DNA of 64,000 bases, from the NCBI RefSeq assembly GCF_036053395.1, contig NZ_CP107942.1, forward strand, positions 5,422,501 to 5,486,500, written 5' to 3'. Made by a program: the position numbers and the translations under genes. The DNA is from Actinoplanes sp. NBC_00393 (lineage in GTDB: Bacteria > Actinomycetota > Actinomycetes > Mycobacteriales > Micromonosporaceae). Below the pieces are notes generated by a model. The model was not told the origin of the DNA. It was given only the letters and a program-made list of their open reading frames with translations, and searched no databases. Below are positions 35,645 through 44,478 of this stretch, piece by piece. The first letter of the stretch is position 1, and the number at the start of each line of letters is the position of its first letter.

Positions 35645-36880
35645 ATGCGCATCGTCTACATCCACCAGTACTACTGCAACCCGCAGATGGCCGGCGGGAT
35701 CCGCTCGTACGAGCAGGCCCGCCGGCTGGTCGCGCGGGGCCACACGGTCGACGTGATCACCACGGACATCACCCCCGGCGCCCGGGAGCTCGGCTGGCGG
35801 GTCACCGAGGAGGACGGCGTCACGGTCCACTGGTTCCGGGTGCCCTACAACAACAACATGTCGTACGCCCGCCGGCTGCGCGCGTTCGCCGAGTTCATGG
35901 TCCTGGCCGGCGCGAAGGCCGCCCGGCTTCGGGCCGACCTGGTCTTCGCCACCAGCACCCCGCTGACCGTCGCCGTGCCCGGGGTGCTCGCCGCGAAACT
36001 GCGCCGGGTCCCGTTCGTCTTCGAGGTGCGCGACCTCTGGCCGGAGGTGCCGATCGAGATGGGCGCCCTGCGCAACCCGGTGGCCCGCGGCCTGGCCGGC
36101 GCCCTGGCGAACTTCGCCTACCGCAACGCCGCCGAGGTGGTCGCGCTCTCCCCCGGCATGGCCGCCGGCGTCACCGCGCGCCGTCCCGGCACCCCGACCA
36201 CGGTCATCCCGAACGCCGCCGATCTGGACCTGTTCACCGTGGACCAGGAGCAGGTCCGGCAGTTCCGGGCCACGCACGACTGGCTCGGCGACCGGCCACT
36301 GATCGTCTACACCGGAGCGCTCGGCGCGGTCAACGGCGTGGAATACCTGGTGCACGCCGCCCACCGGATGCGGCGGCTGGACCCGGACATCCGGGTGCTG
36401 ATCGTCGGGCACGGCAAGGAGTGGGAGTCCACCAAGCAGCTCGCCGCCGGGTACGGGCTGCTCGGCGAGGTCGTGCACATGTGGGAGAAGGTGCCGAAGT
36501 CGCAGCTCCCGGTGATCCTCGGCGCGGCCTCCATGTCGTCCAGCTTCGTCCGGCCGATCCGCGGGCTCTGGGACAACTCGGCCAACAAGTTCTTCGACGC
36601 GCTCGCCGCGTCCCGGCCGATCGCCATCAACTACGGCGGCTGGCAGGCCGACCTGCTGCGGCAGACCGGCGCCGGGCTGGTCCTCACCCCGGAGAACACC
36701 GACGTGGCGGCCGGGCAACTGGTCCGCCACCTGCGCGACGAGGTGTGGATGCGGCAGGCGCGCGAGGCGGCGCACCGGCTGGCGGTGGAGCAGTTCTCCC
36801 GGGACCTGCTCTTCGAACGCTTCGAGGAAGTCCTCAACCGGTCGGTGGGGCACCGGCCGGTCCTGTCCGAGCAGTCCTGA
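35645..36880 (+). CDS. GT4 family glycosyltransferase (WbuB-like)
   Basis: 411 aa. GT-B fold: the N-terminal IVYIHQYYCNPQMAGGIRSYE contains the acceptor-side Gly-rich loop, followed by FVFEVRDLWPEVP, the donor-side LIVYTGALGAVNGVEYLV, and a C-terminal ANKFFDALAASRPI (EX7E-like region with the second Glu position changed). It resembles WbuB-type transferases of N-acetylated amino sugars. It acts on the cytoplasmic face, adding a sugar to the lipid-linked repeat unit. Confidence 0.88.
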   Translation: MRIVYIHQYYCNPQMAGGIRSYEQARRLVARGHTVDVITTDITPGARELGWRVTEEDGVTVHWFRVPYNNNMSYARRLRAFAEFMVLAGAKAARLRADLVFATSTPLTVAVPGVLAAKLRRVPFVFEVRDLWPEVPIEMGALRNPVARGLAGALANFAYRNAAEVVALSPGMAAGVTARRPGTPTTVIPNAADLDLFTVDQEQVRQFRATHDWLGDRPLIVYTGALGAVNGVEYLVHAAHRMRRLDPDIRVLIVGHGKEWESTKQLAAGYGLLGEVVHMWEKVPKSQLPVILGAASMSSSFVRPIRGLWDNSANKFFDALAASRPIAINYGGWQADLLRQTGAGLVLTPENTDVAAGQLVRHLRDEVWMRQAREAAHRLAVEQFSRDLLFERFEEVLNRSVGHRPVLSEQS

Positions 36881-36898
36881 CGAGCGGGGGAAGTCAGC

Positions 36899-38557
36899 GT
36901 GGAACTGCGTGCGTACGTCCGGGCCTGCCGGCGCCGATGGCTCTGGCTGGTGGTGCCGGTGCTGCTCGCCGTCGGCATCACAGCGGGTCTGACGCTGTCC
37001 GCGGCGCCCGCACACAAGTCCTCGATGATCCTTTTCGTGACCGGCGGCAACGGCGATCCGGACGCCGGCGCTCGACGGCTCAACTCGTACATCGCACTGC
37101 TCACCGGGCCGCGGGTGGCGCAGGGCGTGGTGGACCGCCTGGGCCCGGACCGCACCGCCGAGCAGGTGCAGAAGAGCCTGTCCGCGCAGGTCCGGGAGGG
37201 CACCGACCTGCTGGTCATCTCGGCCACCGACGCCGACGCGGAGAAGAGCCGGCAGATCGTCACCACCGCCGCCTCGGTCCTGGTCGGCCTGGCCCGGCAG
37301 ATCAACACCCCCGGCGACGACGAGGGACCGGCCCCGGCCGTCTCGATCGTGCAGGACGCCGTGACCGTCCAGGAACCGGACAACCTGCTGCGCAACATCG
37401 GCTTCTCGGCCGTGCTCGGCCTGCTCATCGGGGCGATCGCGGTCGCGATCCGGGAGGCCACCGCGAAGACCGTCGGCGACGAGGACGACCTGCGCCGGCT
37501 CGGGCTCGGCACGGTCGGGACGATCTCGCTCGGCAACCGGCTCGGCCGGCACGGCCACCCGGACCAGGACCTCGCCGAGGCGTTCCGGCGGCTGCGCACC
37601 CTGATGCCGGCACTGGCCGACCCGCACCGCGGTCCCGGCCGCGGCAAGTCGCTGCTGCTCACCGGTTCGCACCGCAAGGAGGGCACCACCGCGGTCAGCT
37701 GCGGGCTGGCGATCGCGATGGCCGAGACCGGCGCCCGGGTGGTGCTCGTCGACGCCAACATGCGCCACCCCGGGATCGGCCGTTACCTCGCCCTGGAGGG
37801 CGCGCCCGGACTGGCCGAGGTGCTGGCCGGCACCGCCCGCGTGCCGGACGTGCTGCAGAACTCGCTGAACGGCCGGGTCACCGTGCTGCCGGCCGGTGAG
37901 CACGCCCCCGACCCGGGCGAGATCCTGGCCTCGCCGCGGCTCGGCGCGACCGTACGCACGCTCACCGAACGCTTCGACGTGGTGCTGGTCGACGGGCCCG
38001 CCCTGCACGGCGTGGCCGACGCGACCGTGCTGAGCCGGGTGACCGACGACTCGCTGCTGGTGGTACGCGCGAACCACACCCGGACCGCCGACGTGCAGCG
38101 CTCGATGGACCTGCTCGAACGGGTCGGCGCCCAGCTGGCCGGCGCGGTGCTCAACGCGCTGCCCCGCAAACTGCCCACCGGCAAGGACTGGCCCGAGGGT
38201 GTGGCCGAGGTGCAGTCCGCCGATCCCGGTCTCGGGCTGTTCGCCGACACCGACTCGGGCCGCCCGCCCCGGCTCGACGACACCTTCGTCTCGCTGCCGC
38301 CGGTCGGCACCGCGCGCGGCCGGGCGCGGGTGATCAAGGCGGAGCCGGTGGTGACACCGTCCGAACCCGACGCCGAGCCGGAACCCGAGGTCATTCGCGG
38401 CTGGGCCAAGGTCTTCACCGCCGAACCGCCCGAGAAGGACGCGCCGCACCTGCCGGTCCAGCGCAACTCCGGCGAGATCGAGGCCCCACCGCCGAAGGAG
38501 ACGCCGGCCCAGGACGCGCCGAAGAGCCCGGACGAGGAGCAACAGCGCGGTGAGTGA
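36899..38557 (+). CDS. Polysaccharide co-polymerase with degenerate BY-kinase domain
   Basis: 552 aa, GTG start. The N-terminus has a Wzz-like layout: a membrane helix at ~14-34, a periplasmic segment, and a second helix at ~163-180. A CpsD/Wzc-like P-loop domain follows. Walker A' VVLVDANMRHPG and Walker B FDVVLVDGPA are near normal, but the P-loop reads TGSHRKEGTTAVS (255-267), with Thr263 in place of the invariant GKS/T lysine. No C-terminal tyrosine cluster is present; instead there is an acidic, Pro-rich tail of ~100 residues. It is probably a chain-length regulator without kinase activity, which is inference. Confidence 0.82.
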   Translation: MELRAYVRACRRRWLWLVVPVLLAVGITAGLTLSAAPAHKSSMILFVTGGNGDPDAGARRLNSYIALLTGPRVAQGVVDRLGPDRTAEQVQKSLSAQVREGTDLLVISATDADAEKSRQIVTTAASVLVGLARQINTPGDDEGPAPAVSIVQDAVTVQEPDNLLRNIGFSAVLGLLIGAIAVAIREATAKTVGDEDDLRRLGLGTVGTISLGNRLGRHGHPDQDLAEAFRRLRTLMPALADPHRGPGRGKSLLLTGSHRKEGTTAVSCGLAIAMAETGARVVLVDANMRHPGIGRYLALEGAPGLAEVLAGTARVPDVLQNSLNGRVTVLPAGEHAPDPGEILASPRLGATVRTLTERFDVVLVDGPALHGVADATVLSRVTDDSLLVVRANHTRTADVQRSMDLLERVGAQLAGAVLNALPRKLPTGKDWPEGVAEVQSADPGLGLFADTDSGRPPRLDDTFVSLPPVGTARGRARVIKAEPVVTPSEPDAEPEPEVIRGWAKVFTAEPPEKDAPHLPVQRNSGEIEAPPPKETPAQDAPKSPDEEQQRGE

Positions 38558-39842
38558 ACTCCAGGCGGAACGTGCGGAGGCCGAGCAGCTCAGCCCTCCA
38601 CGCCGCGCTGATCCGGTCACCTGGATCCGCACCTTCCTCCGCGAGCCGACCGTCCTGCTGCTCGCCTCACAGGTGCTCACCGGCGTGGTGGCACTGGCCG
38701 CCAACATCCTGATGGTCCGCTCGCTGACCCCCACCCACCGCGGTGAGGTCGCGCTCCTGCTCCAGGTCGTGTACCTGTCGACCCAGCTGCTGCTGCTCGG
38801 CACCGAACGCAGCTTCGTCGCGGCGTACCACAACGTCGCACCGGCAGCGGCCGTCCGCGCGTACGCCCGGTTGCTGGCCGTGCCGTGCGGCCTGTTCCTG
38901 ACCGCCGGGCTGATCTGGTCGATCGCCGCGCCGCAGCGGCTCACGCCCGGCGCGGCACTGACCGCGATGGTCTGCTGGTTCGCGCTGATCGAGGCGACCG
39001 CGCTGGCCACCCGGTCGATCGCGATCGCGGTCGGCCGCACCCGCGACTTCCTGGTCAGCCGGGTGATGGAGGCACTGCTGCTGCTTGCCATGCTGATCGG
39101 TCTCTATCTGGCCGGCGCCGGCAACCCGGCCGCCTGGCTGGCGGCCTACCTGATCGCCGGCGCTCTGCCGACGGTGACCTTCCTGGTGTTCTGGATGCGG
39201 TTGCTGCCGGCCGCCGGCGCGACCCCGGTGCGGCCCGAGCAGAACCGGCTGGTCCGCCGGGAGGGCCTGGCGCTGTTCCCGGCGGCGATCTCGAACATGG
39301 CGATGCTGCGGGTGGACCGGCTGGTCATCCCGGCGCTGGCGTCCACCGCCGCCCTCGGCCTGTACGCGTCGGTCGCCACCATGACCGAGCTGCTGGCCTG
39401 GCCGCTGCGGGCGTACGCGGACTCGCGTCTCGGCCGCTGGCGGGCCGCCCACCTGGACGGCACCCTGCGGATCAAACCCATCCTGACCGCCGTCACCGCC
39501 TACACGCTGGTCGCCGTGCCGATCGCGGCCGCCGGCCTGTACCTGCTGATCGAGCCGGTCTTCGGCCACCAGTACCACCCCGCCCAGGTGATCGTGGTGC
39601 CGCTGGTCGTCGCCGCCGGCCTGTACGGGATCTCCCGCGTCGTCCTCGGCCTGCTGATCGCCAAGGGGCACGCCAAGCTGGTCTCCACCGCCGAGATCAC
39701 CGGGTTCGTGGTCAGCTTCGCCGGATACCTGCTGCTCATCCCGGCTCTCGGCATCCTCGGCGCGGCCTGGGGCTCGCTGCTCGGCTACGGCTCCTGCCTG
39801 ATCTTCGCGCTGGTCACCACGGCACTCGTGAGGGATCGGTGA
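38550..39842 (+). CDS. Polysaccharide flippase (Wzx/MATE-like)
   Basis: 430 aa, GTG start overlapping the previous gene by 8 bp. About 12-14 hydrophobic helices span the protein, beginning after residue ~33 (VLLLASQVLTGVVALAANILMVRSL). It is of the Wzx/oligosaccharide flippase class of the MOP superfamily, which moves undecaprenyl-linked repeat units to the outer leaflet. The placement between the co-polymerase and the polymerase supports the assignment. Low sequence conservation in this family leaves some doubt. Confidence 0.83.
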   Translation: MSELQAERAEAEQLSPPRRADPVTWIRTFLREPTVLLLASQVLTGVVALAANILMVRSLTPTHRGEVALLLQVVYLSTQLLLLGTERSFVAAYHNVAPAAAVRAYARLLAVPCGLFLTAGLIWSIAAPQRLTPGAALTAMVCWFALIEATALATRSIAIAVGRTRDFLVSRVMEALLLLAMLIGLYLAGAGNPAAWLAAYLIAGALPTVTFLVFWMRLLPAAGATPVRPEQNRLVRREGLALFPAAISNMAMLRVDRLVIPALASTAALGLYASVATMTELLAWPLRAYADSRLGRWRAAHLDGTLRIKPILTAVTAYTLVAVPIAAAGLYLLIEPVFGHQYHPAQVIVVPLVVAAGLYGISRVVLGLLIAKGHAKLVSTAEITGFVVSFAGYLLLIPALGILGAAWGSLLGYGSCLIFALVTTALVRDR

Positions 39843-41041
39843 GGAGCCGGGTCTTCTTCGCACCGGGACTGCTGCTGGTCCTGGTGACGATCGGCGGCCG
39901 CTACACCCTGGACCGGGCCGGCCTGGTCGACCTGGCCTGGGTCGATCTGCGGGTGATCGGGCTGGCGATCGCGCTGGTGCTGCTCATCCTGGACGCCGCC
40001 CGCCGGCCGCGCACGCTGACCGGTCCGGGCCGCGAGGGCTGGCTGGTGGCGGCGGTGCTGTTCTTCCTCTACCAGATCGCCTCCGGCCTGTGGGCGCCGC
40101 CGGCGTCGCGGGTCGGCCCGCAGACCGTGGACCTGATCCTGCTGGGTGTGCTGGTGCTCGCCTTCTACGCGTACGCGGTCGGCGACCCGGAGCGGGTGAT
40201 CCATACCGTGTTCCTGCTCCTGTTCATCGCCGCGGTGATCTTCGCGCTGGCCGCGCTGCTGATCAACGGCCCCGGTGAGCAGGGCCGGTACTCGGCGTTC
40301 GGTGGCGGGCCGAACGTGTTCGTCCGGATCCAGATCCTCGGCGTGATCAGCGCGGTGGCCCTGTTCATGATCTACGGCCGGCTCTGGCCGCTGCTGGTGA
40401 CGCCGCTGTTCCTGCTGGCCGCGGTGCTCTCCGGCTCCCGGGCCGGGCTGCTCGCCGGCGGTGTGGTGGGGTTCGCCGCGCTGCTGAAGCTGCGGCACCG
40501 GCTACGCACCGGCCCGGTGGTCGCCGCCGGCGTGGTGCTGCTGGGCGTGTGCGCCGCGCTCTGGGCGTTCGCCCCGCCCGCCTTCACCGACCTGTTCCAG
40601 GAGCGGTTCGTCGAGCAGACCGTGCAGGAGCAGTACCTGTCCGACCGGACCTCGATCTGGGCGGCCGCGTGGAACCAGTTCCTCGACCACCCGATCACCG
40701 GCGCCGGGCTGGACGGGTTCTTCGGGGAGATCGGTGTGAACCAGATGGTCGAGTATCCGCACAACTACGTCCTCGGCGTCGCCGCCGAGGGCGGGCTGAT
40801 CGGGCTCGGCCTGCTCGGCGCGTCCATCGTCCTGTGGACCCGGATCGTGTACGGCGGTGGGCAACGGCCACAACTGACCGGGCTGGCCGTGTCGGCGGCC
40901 GTGTTCGTGGCGCTGAGCAGCCTCTTCTCCGGTGACTACTACGACTCGCGGCTGGCCTGGATCTTCGCCGCGCTGGCCGCCGCGGCCGCCCTGACGCCCG
41001 ACGGCGTCACCCGTACCGAGCGCGAGCTGGTGTCCCTATGA
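39839..41041 (+). CDS. O-antigen ligase/polymerase-like membrane protein (Wzy-type)
   Basis: 400 aa from a GTG at 39839 overlapping the flippase stop. About 11 helices surround a large external loop with the Wzy/WaaL pattern DRTSIWAAAWNQFLDHPITGAG and EYPHNYVLGVAAEGGLIGL. It polymerises repeat units on the outside of the membrane. Overlaps with the upstream flippase and downstream gene (4 bp each) show tight coupling. Ligase and polymerase cannot be told apart from sequence, but a polymerase is expected here. Confidence 0.85.
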   Translation: MRSRVFFAPGLLLVLVTIGGRYTLDRAGLVDLAWVDLRVIGLAIALVLLILDAARRPRTLTGPGREGWLVAAVLFFLYQIASGLWAPPASRVGPQTVDLILLGVLVLAFYAYAVGDPERVIHTVFLLLFIAAVIFALAALLINGPGEQGRYSAFGGGPNVFVRIQILGVISAVALFMIYGRLWPLLVTPLFLLAAVLSGSRAGLLAGGVVGFAALLKLRHRLRTGPVVAAGVVLLGVCAALWAFAPPAFTDLFQERFVEQTVQEQYLSDRTSIWAAAWNQFLDHPITGAGLDGFFGEIGVNQMVEYPHNYVLGVAAEGGLIGLGLLGASIVLWTRIVYGGGQRPQLTGLAVSAAVFVALSSLFSGDYYDSRLAWIFAALAAAAALTPDGVTRTERELVSL

Positions 41042-42177
41042 AACGCCGTACCCTCCTGATCACGCTGGGCCTCGGCTCGGCGGCCGCCGCCACCGCTGCC
41101 GCGCACGCGGTCCGGGGTGGTGAGGAGGTTCCGGAGGTTCGCGACGCGATGCCCGGCGCGGCACCGTCCAGGCAGGACCGGATGAAGGTCAAGACGGTCG
41201 CGTTCTGGACCGGGATCTTCATGAAGAGCTGGGACTACGCGTACAGCAACGCGACTCCGCTGAGCCGGTCGCTGGACAGCCAGGATCACTACGACCTGGC
41301 GTACGACGTGGACGGCTGCGTCGCCATGTTCCGGGCCACCGGTGAGCGCCGGTTCCTGGACCGGGCGCTGACGTTCGTGGAGAACGTGGTCGCCGGCGCG
41401 AAACCGTCGTCGTCGCTGCCGGACAGCCGCTACCGCGACAAGTACCAGGGCTGGGAGTCGCGCAAAAGCGGGGAGGGCGGCGACGAGGTGCCGCTCTACG
41501 AGAGCTACCTCTGGCGGTACGCGACCGCGCTGCTGGTCGCCATCCACGACAACCCGGGCATCTTCGCCGACCGCGGCTACCGGCAGCGCTACGACAGGCT
41601 GCTGAACTTCGCCGAGGTGCAGATCTTCGAGAAGTGGTACTCGCGGGGCGCCGACGACACCATCTACCGGGACCGGACGCACATGGCGTCGCACTGGGCG
41701 CTGATCGCGCTGCATCTGGCCCGGCTCACCGGTGACCAGGGCCGCCGGGCGCGATACATCACGGTCGCTGACACGATCAGCAGCCGGCTGCATGCCCAGC
41801 TGCGCCGCAATCCGGCCGAGCCGACGGCGTACTTCTGGAGCGACGTCTGGGGTTCGGCCAAGCGGCCCGGGCAGGACGTGGGACACGGCAACGGCGTCAT
41901 CGCGTACGTCGTGGAGGCCAGGGACCTCGGCAAGGGCTGGACCGACGCCGACATGGCGGCCTTCTCCGCCCTGCTCACCAAGGTGATCTGGCCGGGCGGC
42001 ACGACCTACCGCGCCTATCTGGACGGCACCGGCTCGGACAACGGCTGGTTCGCCGACGGCTTCGTGAAGCTGGGGCGTTACGACCCGGCCGTGCAACTGC
42101 GGCTGGAGAAACACCAGGTGGTGAACGATCAGTTCGCCGCGAACATGGCGCTCAACGCCCGCATCCTGCGGTCGTGA
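41038..42177 (+). CDS. Exported alpha/alpha-barrel protein, possible polysaccharide lyase/hydrolase
   Basis: 379 aa. The N-terminus MKRRTLLITLGLGSAAAATA is a Tat-like signal (RR then hydrophobic stretch). The mature part has regular helical hairpins (YDLAYDVDGCVAMFRATGERRFLDRAL ... SYLWRYATALLVAI ... HWALIALHLARLTGDQGRRARYI), as in six-hairpin glycosidases, lyases and C5-epimerase-like proteins. No catalytic residues can be assigned. As it sits in the exopolysaccharide operon and overlaps the polymerase by 4 bp, trimming or modifying the polymer outside the cell is likely but unproven. Confidence 0.7.
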   Translation: MKRRTLLITLGLGSAAAATAAAHAVRGGEEVPEVRDAMPGAAPSRQDRMKVKTVAFWTGIFMKSWDYAYSNATPLSRSLDSQDHYDLAYDVDGCVAMFRATGERRFLDRALTFVENVVAGAKPSSSLPDSRYRDKYQGWESRKSGEGGDEVPLYESYLWRYATALLVAIHDNPGIFADRGYRQRYDRLLNFAEVQIFEKWYSRGADDTIYRDRTHMASHWALIALHLARLTGDQGRRARYITVADTISSRLHAQLRRNPAEPTAYFWSDVWGSAKRPGQDVGHGNGVIAYVVEARDLGKGWTDADMAAFSALLTKVIWPGGTTYRAYLDGTGSDNGWFADGFVKLGRYDPAVQLRLEKHQVVNDQFAANMALNARILRS

Positions 42178-42199
42178 CGGCGCTGGAAGGAGAGAGGCG

Positions 42200-43222
42200 A
42201 TGACAGCATCGCTGTTGGACCCAGCGGCACGCGAGTGGAAGGAGACGCTCCAGCACGTCGGTCACGACATGTACCACGTGCCGGACTACGTCGTCCTGGA
42301 CGCCCGGCTCTACGGCGGCTCGCCGGCCGCGTTCTGGTACGAGCAGAACGGCCGGCGCCTGCTGATCCCGCTGATCGTCCGGGAGATACCCGGCTCGGAC
42401 CTGCGGGACGCGATCTCGCCGTACGGATATCCCGGCCCGGTCAGCGACGCGGCGCCGGGGGACGCCATGTTCTGGGAGCCGGCCTGCACGACGTTCGTGG
42501 ACACGCTGCACGGGGAGGGCATCGTGTCCGCTTTCATCCGGATGCATCCGCTGCTGAACGCGCCGTCGCCGGTGCTGGAACGGTTCGGCGCGCTGGTCCA
42601 CCACGGCGAGACCGTGTCGATGGACCTGACGGTCTCGGTCGAGGAGATGTGGAAGCAGACCCGCAGCGACCATCGCAATCACATCAACCGGGCGAAGCGG
42701 GCCGGGACCCGGGTGGTCTTCGACGACTGGGACCGGCTGCCCGAGTGGGTCGAGGTGTACCACGACAACATGCGGCGGGTGGGGGCCACGTCGTACTACT
42801 TCTTCACGACCGAGCACCTGACCGCGCTGCACGACGCCGTCGGTGACCGGATGCACCTCGCGGTCGCGCTGGAGGGCGAGGAGGTGGTCGGGGGGAACAC
42901 CTTCTTCGAGTACGACGGGATCGCCACCGGGTACGTGTCGTCGACCCGCCGCGCCCCGAAACGCTACGCCGACGAGTTGCTCTACGACGAGGTCCGGCGC
43001 TGGTGCAAGCAGCGCGGCGCGGAGGTCTTCCACCTCGGCGGCGGCAAGGGCGGGTGCAACGACTCGCTGTTCACGTACAAGGCGGGGTTCTCGACCAGCC
43101 GGCACCCGTTCCACACCTGGCGCGTGGTGGCCGACCCGGCCGCCTATGCGCAGCTGGTCCGCGAACGCCGGCCCGAGGCCGACCCGGCCGACCTGACCAC
43201 GACGTTCCCGTCCTACCGATAG
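42200..43222 (+). CDS. FemAB-like GNAT acyltransferase, copy 1
   Basis: 340 aa, with GGAGAG before the ATG. It is a FemAB-type protein made of two GNAT subdomains. Recognisable features are AISPYGYPGPVSD, HHGETVSMDLTVS, RSDHRNHINRAKRAG (FemAB helical region), and YKAGFSTSRHPFHTWRVV. Classical Fem enzymes use aminoacyl-tRNA to extend peptidoglycan bridges; exopolysaccharide-linked members probably transfer other acyl groups. A paralog with the same landmarks is at 44479-45492, and a flavin monooxygenase lies between them. Confidence 0.82.
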   Translation: MTASLLDPAAREWKETLQHVGHDMYHVPDYVVLDARLYGGSPAAFWYEQNGRRLLIPLIVREIPGSDLRDAISPYGYPGPVSDAAPGDAMFWEPACTTFVDTLHGEGIVSAFIRMHPLLNAPSPVLERFGALVHHGETVSMDLTVSVEEMWKQTRSDHRNHINRAKRAGTRVVFDDWDRLPEWVEVYHDNMRRVGATSYYFFTTEHLTALHDAVGDRMHLAVALEGEEVVGGNTFFEYDGIATGYVSSTRRAPKRYADELLYDEVRRWCKQRGAEVFHLGGGKGGCNDSLFTYKAGFSTSRHPFHTWRVVADPAAYAQLVRERRPEADPADLTTTFPSYR

Positions 43223-43231
43223 GAGCCCGCC

Positions 43232-44455
43232 ATGCGGATCACCTGCGTCGGCGGCGGTCCCGCCGGCCTCTACTTCGCGGTGCTGGCGAAACTCGCCGAC
43301 CCTGGGCACGAGATCACCGTGCTGGAACGCAACCCGGCCGGCGTCACCTGGGGCTGGGGCGTGGTCTTCTGGGACGACCTGCTCGACGACCTGTTCCGGC
43401 ACGACCCGGTCAGCGCCGAGCGGATCTGGGAGTCGGCCCGCCAGTGGGACGAGTACGAGGTCCGCGCCACCGGCAAACCGGTCACCCACCTCGCCGGGTA
43501 CGGGTTCAGCCTGGGCCGGCACCGGCTGCTGGAGATCCTCGCCGAGCGGGCGCGCGAGCTCGGCGTACAGATCCTCTTCCAGAACGAGGTGACCGACCTG
43601 CCGCCGGCCGACCTGGTGGTGGCCTGCGACGGCGCCCGCAGCCGGCTGCGCGAGCAGCACGCCGAGCACTTCGGCGCCGAGGTGGAGGTGGCCCGCAACA
43701 AGTACATCTGGCTCGGCACGCCGCACGTCTTCGACACGTTCACCTTCGGCTTCGAGAAGACCGACGCCGGGTGGATCTGGTTCCACGCGTACCCGTTCAA
43801 CGACCGGACCAGCACGTTCATCGTCGAGTGCCAGCCGTCGACGTGGGCGGCGCTGGGGTTTGACACCCTCGACGCCCGGGAGGGGTGCGCCCTTCTCGAG
43901 ACGATCTTCGCCGAGCATCTGAGCGGCGCCGAGCTGATCGACCACCGGGCCGAGGTGGGCGGCACCGGCTGGCTGAACTTCCGCCGGGTCACCGCCCACC
44001 GCTGGGACCACGGCAACGTCGTGCTGATGGGCGACTCCGCGCACACCACGCACTTCGCGATCGGCTCGGGAACCAAACTGGCGATGCAGGACGCGATGGC
44101 GCTCGCCGACGCCATCGCCTCCGGTGACGAGCTCCCGGTGGCCCTGGAGCGTTACGAGCACCGGCGCAAGGCGGCACTGGCCCCGCTGCAGCGGGCGGCG
44201 CGGGCCAGCAGCGCCTGGTTCGAACGGATGCCCGAGTACGGGGAGCTGCCGGCGAAACGTTTCTCGTACGCTCTGTCGAACCGGCGGGGTGAGTATCCGA
44301 TGTGGCGTTATCTGTTGCACATGGCGACCCAGAACACGGTGCTGCGCACCCTGTTGCGCTGGACGCTGAGTGCCCGGCGATGGAGCCGGGCCCGGCGCCG
44401 GCCGAACACGAACCACTCCGTGGCGGCGGGGCAGGCGATACCCAATACGGCGTAA
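43232..44455 (+). CDS. FAD-dependent aromatic-type monooxygenase (group A)
   Basis: 407 aa. The N-terminal FAD motif is ITCVGGGPAGLYFAVLAK; DG motif VACDGARSRLRE; GD motif VVLMGDSAHTTHFAIGSG. This resembles the flavin domain of salicylyl-/anthraniloyl-CoA hydroxylases and other p-hydroxybenzoate hydroxylase relatives. It hydroxylates an aromatic or acyl substrate with NAD(P)H and O2. It lies between two FemAB-like genes, 9 bp after the first, with the second 23 bp further on. It might modify an acyl group attached to the polymer, which is inference. Confidence 0.86.
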   Translation: MRITCVGGGPAGLYFAVLAKLADPGHEITVLERNPAGVTWGWGVVFWDDLLDDLFRHDPVSAERIWESARQWDEYEVRATGKPVTHLAGYGFSLGRHRLLEILAERARELGVQILFQNEVTDLPPADLVVACDGARSRLREQHAEHFGAEVEVARNKYIWLGTPHVFDTFTFGFEKTDAGWIWFHAYPFNDRTSTFIVECQPSTWAALGFDTLDAREGCALLETIFAEHLSGAELIDHRAEVGGTGWLNFRRVTAHRWDHGNVVLMGDSAHTTHFAIGSGTKLAMQDAMALADAIASGDELPVALERYEHRRKAALAPLQRAARASSAWFERMPEYGELPAKRFSYALSNRRGEYPMWRYLLHMATQNTVLRTLLRWTLSARRWSRARRRPNTNHSVAAGQAIPNTA

Positions 44456-44478
44456 CAAATGAACAGAAGGGACGACCG

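Noticed and set aside
38885..41041. 718-codon form of the polymerase-like protein
   Set aside because: The first ~318 codons are an out-of-frame reading of the flippase gene; the GTG at 39839 overlapping the flippase stop is the natural start.
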